Part shown: one piece after another, positions 1 through 7,133 of the stretch
Numbering within the stretch: position 1 is the first letter of the stretch
Layout of the letters: the number at the start of each line of letters is the position of its first letter
NCBI GenBank assembly: GCA_041569895.1
Contig: JBFFXF010000153.1
Location: 1-17,491, forward strand
Length of the DNA stretch: 17,491 nucleotides
Direction: 5' to 3'
Source of the DNA: JBFFXF01 sp041569895
Lineage (GTDB): Bacteria > Planctomycetota > UBA8108 > JACQVS01
Translations under genes and position numbers: made by a program
The notes under the pieces: generated by a model
Database searches by the model: none
The model's input: the letters and a program-made list of their open reading frames with translations, nothing else
Told to the model about the DNA's origin: nothing

Positions 1-2
1 CC

Positions 3-146
3 GTCGAGGACTTCATGAAGAGGAGTAACGTCTGCGAGCTGACCGCGTCTTTCGTGCGGCGCCATGGCGCCAGCGTCGAGGAGCTCGCCGAAGGAGAACG
101 CCTCCCGGCGCACCGCGCCTCGATCGCCGTCCGCCGCTCGGCTGGC
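3..146 (+). other. hisD: C-terminal segment of histidinol dehydrogenase (HisD), truncated by the window edge
   Basis: HisD oxidises histidinol to histidine using two NAD and a zinc ion. The segment begins VEDFMKRSNV, the conserved DF-KR-S block near the end of HisD. It continues through ELAEGERLPAHRASIAVRR, the usual last stretch of the family. The histidine in LPAH corresponds to the zinc ligand His419 of the E. coli enzyme, so the retained end looks functional. Family members normally stop within about ten residues of this point, whereas here translation continues into HisC. The rest of HisD lies outside the window. Confidence 0.8.
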
Positions 147-1241
147 CCTCAGGGGGCGCGGCGCGGCTTCTCGGAAGTCGACGCGTATCAACTCGTCGAG
201 GAGGTCGGGGACGTCAAGCTGAATCAGAACGAGTCGCCCTGGGATATCCCCGACGAGATCAAGGACGAGATCCTGGACGCGATGCGGACACAGCACTGGA
301 ATCGCTACCACCAGAGTGTAGGCGAGGAGCTCCGCCGAGACATCGCGCGCGCCGTCGGCCTGGACAGCTCGACGGTTTTCGTGGGCAATGGATCGAACCT
401 GCTTCTGCAGTGGCTTTTCGAGGCCTTCGGTGGCCCCGGGCGCGTGGCGCTGATCCCCTCCCCGTCCTTCTCGCTCTACCGCATGTGGGGAACGATCTCC
501 GATACCCGGATCGACTCCTTCCGATTGGTCGAGGAGGACCTCGGCGGAGGTCGTCACGCGTTCGAATACCCGATCGACGAGGTGTGCGAGCGTATCGAGA
601 AAACCAGGCCGGCGCTGACCGTGCTCTGCTTGCCGAACAATCCGACCGGGACCGACCTCGGGCCGGAGCACGTCGAGGCCATCCTCCGCGCGGCCGAGGA
701 CGCGGGCGGGTGGGTGATCATCGACGAGGCATATGTCGAGTTCAGCCGCAGGAACTCGGATCGCGCGGACCTCGCCCGACAGGGTCGCCGCGTGTTCCTC
801 CTGAGAACCTTCTCGAAGGCGCTCGCCGCGGCCGGCCTCCGGATAGGGTACTTGTTGACCAATGACGAGGGGGCTGACGCGATTGCCAAGATCGTGCCTC
901 CGTTCCACATCGGTCTCTTCAACGCCGTCGCCGGAAGGACGCTCTGGAGACGCCGCGACATCTTCGAGGAGCGCGTCGCGACGATCGCGCGTGAGCGCAC
1001 CGGGCTGATGGACGCGTTCCGGGCGCTGCCCGACGCGCGGGTCTACTCCTCGTCGGGAAACTTCTTCATGATACGTCTCGCGAGCGCCGAGGCGCTGCGC
1101 GAGGCGCTCCAGCGACGGGGTATCCTGGTCCGCAAGCTCTGGAAGGATCCCGCGCTCGAGAATTGCCTGCGGATCAATATCGGAACACCGGAAGAGAATG
1201 GGCGATTACTCGAGGCTGTGCGCGAGTTCTTTCGACGATAA
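3..1241 (+). CDS. hisC: HisD C-terminus fused in frame to histidinol-phosphate aminotransferase HisC (5'-partial)
   Basis: HisC is a PLP enzyme that transaminates imidazole acetol-phosphate to histidinol phosphate. Numbering from the ATG at 15, class I/II aminotransferase motifs are clear: LNQNESP at 69-75, GNGSN at 124-128, LPNNPTG at 206-212, DEAY at 237-240 and TFSKALAAAGLR, with K268 as the PLP-binding lysine. The frame is open from the left edge. Its first 41 residues are not HisC but the end of histidinol dehydrogenase, with the EDFMKRSNV and LPAHRAS motifs. No ATG, GTG or TTG occurs in any frame between about 67 and 279, so HisC has no start of its own and the protein reads as a HisD-HisC fusion. 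The ATG at 15 lies inside HisD and is unlikely to be a true start. hisB follows after 53 bp. A lost stop codon through a sequencing error cannot be excluded. Confidence 0.9.
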   Translation, partial: VEDFMKRSNVCELTASFVRRHGASVEELAEGERLPAHRASIAVRRSAGPQGARRGFSEVDAYQLVEEVGDVKLNQNESPWDIPDEIKDEILDAMRTQHWNRYHQSVGEELRRDIARAVGLDSSTVFVGNGSNLLLQWLFEAFGGPGRVALIPSPSFSLYRMWGTISDTRIDSFRLVEEDLGGGRHAFEYPIDEVCERIEKTRPALTVLCLPNNPTGTDLGPEHVEAILRAAEDAGGWVIIDEAYVEFSRRNSDRADLARQGRRVFLLRTFSKALAAAGLRIGYLLTNDEGADAIAKIVPPFHIGLFNAVAGRTLWRRRDIFEERVATIARERTGLMDAFRALPDARVYSSSGNFFMIRLASAEALREALQRRGILVRKLWKDPALENCLRINIGTPEENGRLLEAVREFFRR

Positions 1242-1294
1242 ACTGAAGTCTCTCGGAGTGACTTTTCGGAGACGAGACTGCAACGGGATCTCAT

Positions 1295-1921
1295 ATGGCT
1301 CGACGACCTGATCGGGCGGCACAGACGCGCCGCAAGACACGCGAAACCGACGTGCGACTGACCTTGGACCTGGATCGCCCCGGCCCACCTTCCATCGACA
1401 CGGGGATCGGGTTTTTCGATCACATGCTCGAGGCGCTCGCGGCGCACGGGCGATTCGGGCTCGAGGTCAAGGCGACGGGCGATCTGCACGTCGACCAGCA
1501 CCACCTCGTGGAGGACGTTGGCATCGCTCTCGGGATGGCAGTTCGTGACGCCCTGGGTGACGATCTTCGGATCCGCCGCTTCGGGCATGCTTTCGCGCCA
1601 CTGGACGATGCGCTGGCGATGGTCGTCGTCGACATCTGCGGAAGGTCCTATCTCCATTTCGACGCCGGTTTCTCGCGACCGACGGTCGGTGGCTTCGACA
1701 CCGATCTGGTCGAGGAGTTCTTTCGCGCCTTCGTCTCGAACGGGCGACTCAATCTCCACGCCAAGCTGCTGCACGGGAGCAACGCGCACCACCAGGTCGA
1801 GGCGCTTTTCAAGGCGACCGCGCTCGCGCTCAGAATGGCCCTCGAGTGGGACTCGACACTCACGGACGTCCCCTCGACCAAGGGCGTCCTCGACGAGAAA
1901 GCCGCGCGCCGGACGGAGTGA
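1295..1921 (+). CDS. hisB: Imidazoleglycerol-phosphate dehydratase
   Basis: HisB dehydrates imidazole glycerol phosphate to imidazole acetol-phosphate, the substrate of the HisC just upstream. The 208-residue protein is the monofunctional type, without the N-terminal histidinol-phosphatase domain found in E. coli. The metal-binding motifs of the family are all present: GFFDHMLEALAAHG at about 39-52, DQHHLVEDV at 67-75, GSNAHHQVEALFK at 161-173 and the terminal PSTKG at 193-197. The start is the ATG in 'catatggct'. Shine-Dalgarno complementarity is weak, with only a CGGAG further upstream. The first 17 residues are Arg-rich. hisA follows after 34 bp on the same strand, consistent with one operon. 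Confidence 0.95.
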   Translation: MARRPDRAAQTRRKTRETDVRLTLDLDRPGPPSIDTGIGFFDHMLEALAAHGRFGLEVKATGDLHVDQHHLVEDVGIALGMAVRDALGDDLRIRRFGHAFAPLDDALAMVVVDICGRSYLHFDAGFSRPTVGGFDTDLVEEFFRAFVSNGRLNLHAKLLHGSNAHHQVEALFKATALALRMALEWDSTLTDVPSTKGVLDEKAARRTE

Positions 1922-1955
1922 CGCTCGAGGCTCACGGGTCCGGTCAGTGAAGCCA

Positions 1956-2702
1956 ATGCCACCGCCGAAGATCTTTCCTGCCATCGACTTGCGAGAGGGT
2001 CGCGTGGTGCGTCTCGTCCGAGGCGCGAGCGATGCGCAGATAAACTATGACGACGAACCTCTTGTCGCCGCGAGGCGCTGGGTCGATTCAGGAGCGCAGT
2101 ACCTCCACGTCATCGATCTGGGCAGCGCGTTCGGCGAGCGCGACTCGACCGACGTGATTCTCGACATCGCGGCGAGTCTGGACGTTCCCCTGCAAGTCGG
2201 TGGCGGGTTGCGCGATCACGAGCGCGTGCGCCGGCTCCTCGGCGGAGGCGTCCGGCGAGTCATCGTCGGGACTCGCGCCCTTCGCGATCCCGCGTTCTTG
2301 CGCGACCTCGTCGACGAGTTTGGCGCCGCCCGCATCGTCCTCGCCATGGACGTCGCGGACGGACGCGTCAAGATCTCGGGTTGGACCGAGGAGAGCTCGT
2401 TCGATCTGTCCGCAGGCATGGACTACGCAGTCGGAGCAGGCGTCGAAAAACTGCTCGTGACCGCCATCGATCGCGACGGCACGCTGGACGGCCCCAACCT
2501 CGAACTCGTCACCGCGACGCTCCGTCTCGCCGATGCCGAGGACGTCGACGTCGTCGTCGCCGGCGGCATCGGCACTCTGGACCACATCCGGACAGTCATC
2601 GCCCTCGGCCACCGCTCGCTCGAGGGTGTCGTCGTGGGCCGGGCGCTGTACGAGGGAACTGTCGATCTCCGCCAGGCGCTCGAGCTCACGTCCCGGGGCT
2701 AG
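1956..2702 (+). CDS. hisA: HisA, ProFAR isomerase (phosphoribosylformimino-AICAR-phosphate isomerase)
   Basis: HisA catalyses the Amadori rearrangement of ProFAR to PRFAR. The 248-residue protein is a typical (beta/alpha)8 barrel. FPAIDLREGRVVRL carries the catalytic Asp at 11, LAMDVADGRVKISGW carries the second Asp at 132, and phosphate-binding GGG and GG segments occur at 82-84 and 203-204 (VAGGIGT). An in-frame GTG three codons earlier at 1947 is an alternative start. A much longer open frame extends back over hisB but is only a shadow of it. The next expected gene, hisF, does not follow: 176 bp of non-coding sequence and then hisI come next. Dual HisA/TrpF (PriA) activity cannot be judged from the sequence. 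Confidence 0.95.
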   Translation: MPPPKIFPAIDLREGRVVRLVRGASDAQINYDDEPLVAARRWVDSGAQYLHVIDLGSAFGERDSTDVILDIAASLDVPLQVGGGLRDHERVRRLLGGGVRRVIVGTRALRDPAFLRDLVDEFGAARIVLAMDVADGRVKISGWTEESSFDLSAGMDYAVGAGVEKLLVTAIDRDGTLDGPNLELVTATLRLADAEDVDVVVAGGIGTLDHIRTVIALGHRSLEGVVVGRALYEGTVDLRQALELTSRG

Positions 2703-2878
2703 CCGCGTTGCCCTTATCGCCCGGTGACTCCGATCGATCACACCGCGTCTCCCACGTGAGACCGTTGCGAACGTCGCCGTGGACTCCCGGGACGGTTTCG
2801 GACGCGCCAGGTTGACGACCCCGCGGCGAGACCATAGGATCGCCGGGTCCGGTTCATGGTTCTTGTTAGAGACTTCCG
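2703..2878. other. Intergenic region between hisA and hisI
   Basis: There is no supported gene in these 176 bp. A short hairpin, GTCTC-ccacgt-GAGAC, occurs near 2747-2762 but has no T-tract, so it is a weak terminator candidate at best. The right half holds the promoter listed separately. hisF or hisH would be expected here in many histidine operons and neither is present. Confidence 0.6.
2812..2840 (+). promoter_or_regulatory. Candidate sigma70-type promoter for hisI-wecB
   Basis: TTGACG at 2812-2817 and TAGGAT at 2835-2840 are separated by exactly 17 bp and sit in the hisA-hisI gap. Predicted transcription would begin near 2847, giving a leader of about 32 nt before the hisI ATG at 2879. 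The match and spacing are good for a housekeeping promoter, but there is no experimental support. If real, hisI and wecB can be transcribed independently of the upstream his genes. Confidence 0.5.
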
Positions 2879-3277
2879 ATGGCTGAGAACTTGAAACTCC
2901 CCGATCTCGACCAGTTGAAATACGACGATCGCGGTCTCATCCCCGCGGTGGTGCAGGACGTTGGCGACGGCCAGGTCCTCATGGTGGCCTGGATGAACAG
3001 GGCGTCTCTCGAGCGCACTCTCAGGGAGGGCCTGACCTGCTTCTGGAGCCGTTCCCGGAAGGAGTTCTGGGTCAAGGGGTTGACGTCGGGCAATACGCAA
3101 AAGGTCGTTCGCGTTGCCGTCGACTGCGACATGGATTGCGTGCTGGTTGTCGTCGAGCAGCAAGGCAAGGGCGTTGCGTGTCACACCGGTGCGCGGTCCT
3201 GCTTCTTTCGAGAAGTCCGCCCCGGCGACAGTGACTTTGTCGAGATCGACACCCAGAAACCGTTCTTCCGGGCATGA
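2879..3277 (+). CDS. hisI: Phosphoribosyl-AMP cyclohydrolase (HisI domain only)
   Basis: HisI opens the adenine ring of phosphoribosyl-AMP to give ProFAR. The 132-residue protein has the expected metal sites: DCDMD at 82-86 for magnesium, with Cys83, Cys101 (ACHTGARSC) and Cys108 matching the three zinc cysteines of the family. The substrate-loop block CFWSRSRKEFWVKG at 54-67 is also intact. It is the stand-alone cyclohydrolase and carries no HisE pyrophosphohydrolase domain, so HisE must be encoded elsewhere. Its stop codon overlaps the wecB start (ATGA at 3274-3277), indicating translational coupling to a gene outside the histidine pathway. Confidence 0.95.
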   Translation: MAENLKLPDLDQLKYDDRGLIPAVVQDVGDGQVLMVAWMNRASLERTLREGLTCFWSRSRKEFWVKGLTSGNTQKVVRVAVDCDMDCVLVVVEQQGKGVACHTGARSCFFREVRPGDSDFVEIDTQKPFFRA

Positions 3278-4464
3278 CAGCCGCGAAGAAGGCGCCGCCA
3301 GAGGAAACATCGCAAGACAGGTGCAGGGTGCTCGTCGTCATGGGCACCAGACCGGAGGCGATCAAGCTCGCCCCGGTCGTACGTTCGCTGCGGAGCCGTC
3401 CCGACTTCTTCGAGACCCGCGTCTGTCTGACCGGGCAACATCGAGACATGACGCGACCTGCGGTCGACCATTTCCAGATCCAGGTCGACCATGAATTCGA
3501 CCTCATCAGGTCCCGCCGGTCTCTATCGGAGCTCACCGCCGAGCTGTTGCGCAATCTCGAGGACGTGGTGGGGGACCTCGAACCGAATGTGATTCTCGTC
3601 CAGGGGGATACGACGTCCGCGTTTGCCGGAGCGCTCTCCGGGTATTACCATCACGCCGAAGTCGGCCACGTCGAGGCTGGACTTCGGACTCCGGACAAGT
3701 TCGTGCCGTTTCCGGAGGAGATGAACCGGAGACTTGTCACGGCGCTGGCGGATCACCATTTCGCCCCGACCGAGCGTGCGCGGCAGACGCTGCTGGACGA
3801 GGGGATCGACCCGGCGAGGGTCCTCGTCACCGGAAACACGGTGATCGATGCGCTCGACTACACCGTGGCGAGGATCGACGAGTCGCCGCCGCCACTCGGC
3901 GAGCTCGAGGCGGTGGTCGCGAGCGGTCGCCGTATGGTCCTCATCACGGGCCACCGTCGCGAGAGCTTCGGCCGGGGATTCAGGAACATCTGCGAGGCGA
4001 TTCGGGAGCTCAGTCAGCGACACAGCGAGACGGCGTTCGTTTACCCGGTTCACCTCAATCCGAACGTCCAGAAACCCGTGTACGAGATTCTCGGCGGCCT
4101 CCCGAACGTGCACCTGACCCAGCCGGCTGCGTACGTTCCGTTTGTCCGGCTGATGAGGTCAGCGTGCCTGATTCTCACGGACTCGGGAGGCATTCAGGAG
4201 GAGGCGCCGTCGCTCGGCAAGCCTGTGCTCGTCATGCGCGGCGTGACGGAGCGGCCGGAATCGGTCGACGCCGGCAATTCGCTGCTGGTGGGCACCGATC
4301 GGGCCCAGATCGTCCGCGAGGTGACGCGACTGCTCGAGGATCCGGACGCCCGGGAGGCGATGAGTCGCGTGAGCAACCCGTATGGCGACGGGAAGGCGGC
4401 GGAACGGATCGTGGAGTACCTCGCCAGCCGCGGTCAGCCCCTCCCGTCCCCGGCCGCGGTGTAG
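3274..4464 (+). CDS. wecB: UDP-N-acetylglucosamine 2-epimerase (non-hydrolysing)
   Basis: The enzyme interconverts UDP-GlcNAc and UDP-ManNAc, supplying ManNAc or its derivatives to surface polysaccharides. The 396-residue protein is a GT-B-fold epimerase. GTRPEAIKLAP lies at 24-34, QGDTTS at 110-115 with the catalytic Asp112, HVEAGLRT at 132-139 with Glu134, PEEMNRR at 147-153, TGHRRE at 225-230 (His227 matching the catalytic His213 of E. coli WecB), VHLNPNV at 259-265 and DSGGIQEEAPSLGKPVLVMR at 303-322. The first 16 residues are an extra polar extension. The gene overlaps hisI by 4 nt. No other polysaccharide gene is next to it, so the final product is unknown. The hairpin at 4464-4494 follows the stop codon directly. 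Confidence 0.93.
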   Translation: MTAAKKAPPEETSQDRCRVLVVMGTRPEAIKLAPVVRSLRSRPDFFETRVCLTGQHRDMTRPAVDHFQIQVDHEFDLIRSRRSLSELTAELLRNLEDVVGDLEPNVILVQGDTTSAFAGALSGYYHHAEVGHVEAGLRTPDKFVPFPEEMNRRLVTALADHHFAPTERARQTLLDEGIDPARVLVTGNTVIDALDYTVARIDESPPPLGELEAVVASGRRMVLITGHRRESFGRGFRNICEAIRELSQRHSETAFVYPVHLNPNVQKPVYEILGGLPNVHLTQPAAYVPFVRLMRSACLILTDSGGIQEEAPSLGKPVLVMRGVTERPESVDAGNSLLVGTDRAQIVREVTRLLEDPDAREAMSRVSNPYGDGKAAERIVEYLASRGQPLPSPAAV

Positions 4465-4494
4465 CACCCGTCCACGGGCGTGGACGGCCGGTGC
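4464..4494. terminator. Strong hairpin between convergent wecB and MEMO genes
   Basis: A perfect inverted repeat, CGTCCACG-gg-CGTGGACG (4469-4486), is extended by GCACC (4464-4468) pairing with GGTGC (4490-4494) across a 3-nt bulge, giving about 13 base pairs. It begins at the last base of the wecB stop codon and lies before the convergent MEMO stop. There is no T-tract on either strand, so it would be a bidirectional hairpin terminator of the U-poor type or an mRNA 3'-end stabiliser. Confidence 0.6.
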
Positions 4495-4521
4495 GTCACC
4501 GAGAGAGCGCGAGTCGAGCGA

Positions 4522-5385
4522 TCAGAAGACGACCGAGGCGTATCCGACGGCCATGCGAAACTCCGGGTCCGGCACCACGTCGAAGCTCGTCGTGTAGTCC
4601 AGGAGCCTCCCCGAAGTCACCTTTCGGGCCCGCGCGAAGCCCACCGTCGCCGCGGTCGCTCCGGGTCCGCAGGCGTTTCGATGCGCCGCGACCTCGGGCT
4701 CGATGGCCTCGGCGTCGAGGCTCTCGATGAGGTCGAGTATCCGCCGGTCGTTCTCGCGCATCCACTTGTACGCCTCGGGCCCCTTGCCTCGCGGAGTGAA
4801 CAGGTAGCACTCGCCGTAGTGCGTGAGGTCGGTGGAACCCACGGCGATCACGGGCTGGCCGGCGGTGAGCTCGCCGATGCCCTCGCCCAGCTCCGCCGCG
4901 CCGCCGCGGGGCGGGACGGCGATCGGCACGATCTTCGCCGACGGGAAGATCGACTTGATGAACGGCAGGTTGACCTCGATCGAGTGCTCGCGATCGTGGG
5001 CGCGAGCGTCGAGGACCAGGCCGCCTCCGAACTCCGGGCGGAGCTCGCGAGCGAGTCGGGCGGCGAGCTCGTGATCGATCTCCACCGAACCGATCGGCGT
5101 CTCCCAGGAGCCGTCCGGATACGCCGCATTGCGGTCGACTCCAGGGTAATGCACGGTTCCAAAAACGATGATCGTTTGCGGTCGCGCACTTGCCGCCAGA
5201 GCGCGAAACGTCCGCGCGGCGAGCTTGCCAGAAAAGACCCACCCGGCGTGCGGCACGATTCCGGCGACCATCTCACCGCTCGCGTCGGCGGCGGGGGCTG
5301 CCGCGACGAGCTCCTCGATCCAGCGACGGCACTTCGCCTCGGAGGCCGTGTAGAAGTTCGCGTTGGCAATCTCGCGGAAGTGCAT
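4522..5385 (-). CDS. amrB: MEMO-family protein (AmmeMemoRadiSam system protein B)
   Basis: The protein belongs to the MEMO1 family, a fold related to class III extradiol dioxygenases. The human member binds a metal ion through two His and one Cys. Here the equivalents are His46 (PHAGWVFSG), His79 (FGTVHYPG) and Cys239 (NACGPGA). The family blocks DREHSIEVNLPF at 131-142 and STDLTHYG at 184-191 are also present. At 287 residues it is full length. The ATG at 5385 is preceded by GAGG with 7-nt spacing. Many bacteria encode it with an AMMECR1-like protein and a radical SAM enzyme, but neither is in this window. It follows the acyl-CoA ligase by 44 bp and may share its transcript. The biochemical role in bacteria is not settled. 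Confidence 0.88.
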   Translation of the reverse strand: MHFREIANANFYTASEAKCRRWIEELVAAAPAADASGEMVAGIVPHAGWVFSGKLAARTFRALAASARPQTIIVFGTVHYPGVDRNAAYPDGSWETPIGSVEIDHELAARLARELRPEFGGGLVLDARAHDREHSIEVNLPFIKSIFPSAKIVPIAVPPRGGAAELGEGIGELTAGQPVIAVGSTDLTHYGECYLFTPRGKGPEAYKWMRENDRRILDLIESLDAEAIEPEVAAHRNACGPGATAATVGFARARKVTSGRLLDYTTSFDVVPDPEFRMAVGYASVVF

Positions 5386-5429
5386 GGTGCATCCTCGAAG
5401 CCGAAGGGGAGAGGGAGAGCGGTCGATCG

Positions 5430-6965
5430 CTACCGCCCTCGCAGCTCCTTTCGAAGGATCTTGCCCGTCGGACCCTTCGGGAGCGCGTCGAGCACCTCGA
5501 CAACACGTGGGTATTTGGAGCCCGCGAGGCGTTCCTTGCAGAACCGAATGATCTCGTCCGGCTGGACGAGCGCGCCGGGCTTGAGCGCGATGAACGCCTT
5601 GACCTCCTCGCCGTACTGATCATCGGGTATGCCGACGACGGCCGCCTCGAAGACCGCCTCGTGGGAGTAAAGGACCTCCTCGACCTCGCGTGGATACACA
5701 TTGAACCCGCCGCGAATGATCATGTCCTTCTTGCGGTCGACGATGAAGAAGTAGCCGTCCTCGTCGACACGCCCCATATCGCCCGTGTGCAGCCAGCCGT
5801 TTCGCAGCGCCTTCGCGGTCGCCTCCGGCCTCTTGTAGTACCCCTTCATGACGTTCGGGCCGCGGATGACGATCTCGCCGATCTCTCCGACGGGGACCTC
5901 GCGGTCCTTGTCGTCGAAGACGCGCACGTCGACACCGAAGATCGCCTGTCCGATCGAGCCCGGCTTCTTCTCGCGCCAGAGGACGTTGAAGGTCGCCACC
6001 GGCGACGTCTCGGAGAGTCCATAACCCTCCAGGATGTTGACGCCGTACGTTTCGTCGAACTCTCGCATCACGTCCACCGGCATCGCCGCGCCGCCCGAGA
6101 CGCAGTTCTTCAGGCAGGTGAGGTCATACTGCTCGCGGTCGGGGCACTTCAGGAGCTGGAAGTACATCGTCGGCACGCCCGAGAACAGCGTCACGCGGTC
6201 GCGGGCCATCACCGAGAGCGCGCTCTCGGCGTCGAAGCGCTCGAGGTAGGTGAGCGCCGCGCCGCCGAAGAGCGAGGAGTTCTGGTTGCACGTCTGGCCG
6301 AAGGAGTGGAACAGCGGCAGGGCTGCGAGCGTCACGTGGCCGGGCCCGATGAACTCGGTGGCCCCGCCCGGTTGCCAGAAGAGCCGCTCGCAGGAGTACT
6401 GCGCGTTGGAGAACAGGTTGAAGTGCGTCAGCTCGGCGCCCTTCGGCCGGCCGGTGGTGCCCGAGGTGTACAGGATGACCGCCGTGTCCTGCGGGCGGGT
6501 CATGGTGATCTCGAGCGCGGCGTCCCGGTCGACCGGGTCGCCGTTGACGACGGTCATCGGGCCGCGACTCTCGTCGACGAGGATCAGCCGCGAGCACTTC
6601 TCGGCGGCTTCGAAGCCGGCCGTCGTCGGCTCCTCGAGGCCGGACCACGCGACCAGGGCGACGGCGTCAGAGTCGTCGAGGAGATAGGTGATCTCACGCC
6701 CCACGGAGAGGAAGCTGATGGGAACGACCACCGCGCCGGCGTAGAGCACGCCGAAGTAGGCGACCGTGAAGCTCATGCGGTTCGGCATCATGAGCGCCAC
6801 CTTCTCGCCCGGTTCGACCCCGAGCTGGCGCAGGTGCGCCGCGAAGGCCATGACGTGGGCGCGCAACTCGCGGTAGGTGAGCCGCCGGCCGTCGTGTATC
6901 AGCGCGACGTTGTCGGCGAAGAAGCGGTTCGAGTTCTCGATGATCGAGCCGAGGTTGAGATGCAT
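5430..6965 (-). CDS. Long-chain fatty acid-CoA ligase (ANL superfamily)
   Basis: Adenylate-forming enzyme expected to activate a fatty acid with ATP and join it to CoA. All core ANL motifs are seen in the 511-residue protein: YTSGTTGRPKG at 166-176 (ATP-binding loop), YGLSETSP at 315-322, GWLHTGD at 390-396, the hinge DRKKDMIIRGG from 410, and PTGKILRKEL at 499-508 with catalytic Lys502. The length matches FadD-type bacterial acyl-CoA synthetases. Chain-length preference cannot be read off. There is no signal peptide, so it is cytoplasmic or membrane-associated. The start is the ATG at 6965. Upstream on the - strand, TAGAAT ends only 6 nt before this ATG and no Shine-Dalgarno is seen, suggesting a leaderless mRNA. 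The MEMO gene follows. Confidence 0.93.
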   Translation of the reverse strand: MHLNLGSIIENSNRFFADNVALIHDGRRLTYRELRAHVMAFAAHLRQLGVEPGEKVALMMPNRMSFTVAYFGVLYAGAVVVPISFLSVGREITYLLDDSDAVALVAWSGLEEPTTAGFEAAEKCSRLILVDESRGPMTVVNGDPVDRDAALEITMTRPQDTAVILYTSGTTGRPKGAELTHFNLFSNAQYSCERLFWQPGGATEFIGPGHVTLAALPLFHSFGQTCNQNSSLFGGAALTYLERFDAESALSVMARDRVTLFSGVPTMYFQLLKCPDREQYDLTCLKNCVSGGAAMPVDVMREFDETYGVNILEGYGLSETSPVATFNVLWREKKPGSIGQAIFGVDVRVFDDKDREVPVGEIGEIVIRGPNVMKGYYKRPEATAKALRNGWLHTGDMGRVDEDGYFFIVDRKKDMIIRGGFNVYPREVEEVLYSHEAVFEAAVVGIPDDQYGEEVKAFIALKPGALVQPDEIIRFCKERLAGSKYPRVVEVLDALPKGPTGKILRKELRGR

Positions 6966-6971
6966 GCGCCC

Positions 6972-7000
6972 ATTCTATCCATGCGCAATCTCGGAGAAAA
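6972..7000 (-). promoter_or_regulatory. Candidate promoter of the acyl-CoA ligase gene, leaderless type
   Basis: On the - strand TAGAAT (6977-6972) is a good -10 box and TTTTCT (7000-6995) a poor -35 box, with 17 bp between them. Transcription would start at or within 1 nt of the ATG at 6965, so the mRNA would have no leader. The -10 match is convincing; the -35 is not. Confidence 0.4.
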
Positions 7001-7091
7001 CCGATTCCGACAGCGCACGAAGCGCACGACGGGCGACAGGGGAAGGTTTGGGCGAGGTCGGGCGAGCGGCAGCGCACGGCGGAGCTGCGCC

Positions 7092-7113
7092 GCGGTCTGC
7101 GGTCTTGCGGTCT
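7092..7113. repeat. Three tandem copies of GCGGTCT
   Basis: GCGGTCT occurs at 7092-7098, 7099-7105 and 7107-7113 in the 168-bp gap between the acyl-CoA ligase start and the end of the secreted-protein gene. The repeat is short and its purpose is unknown. Apart from this and the promoter candidate, nothing else is seen in the gap. Confidence 0.5.
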
Positions 7114-7133
7114 GCCGCGACGCGTCGCCCGTG

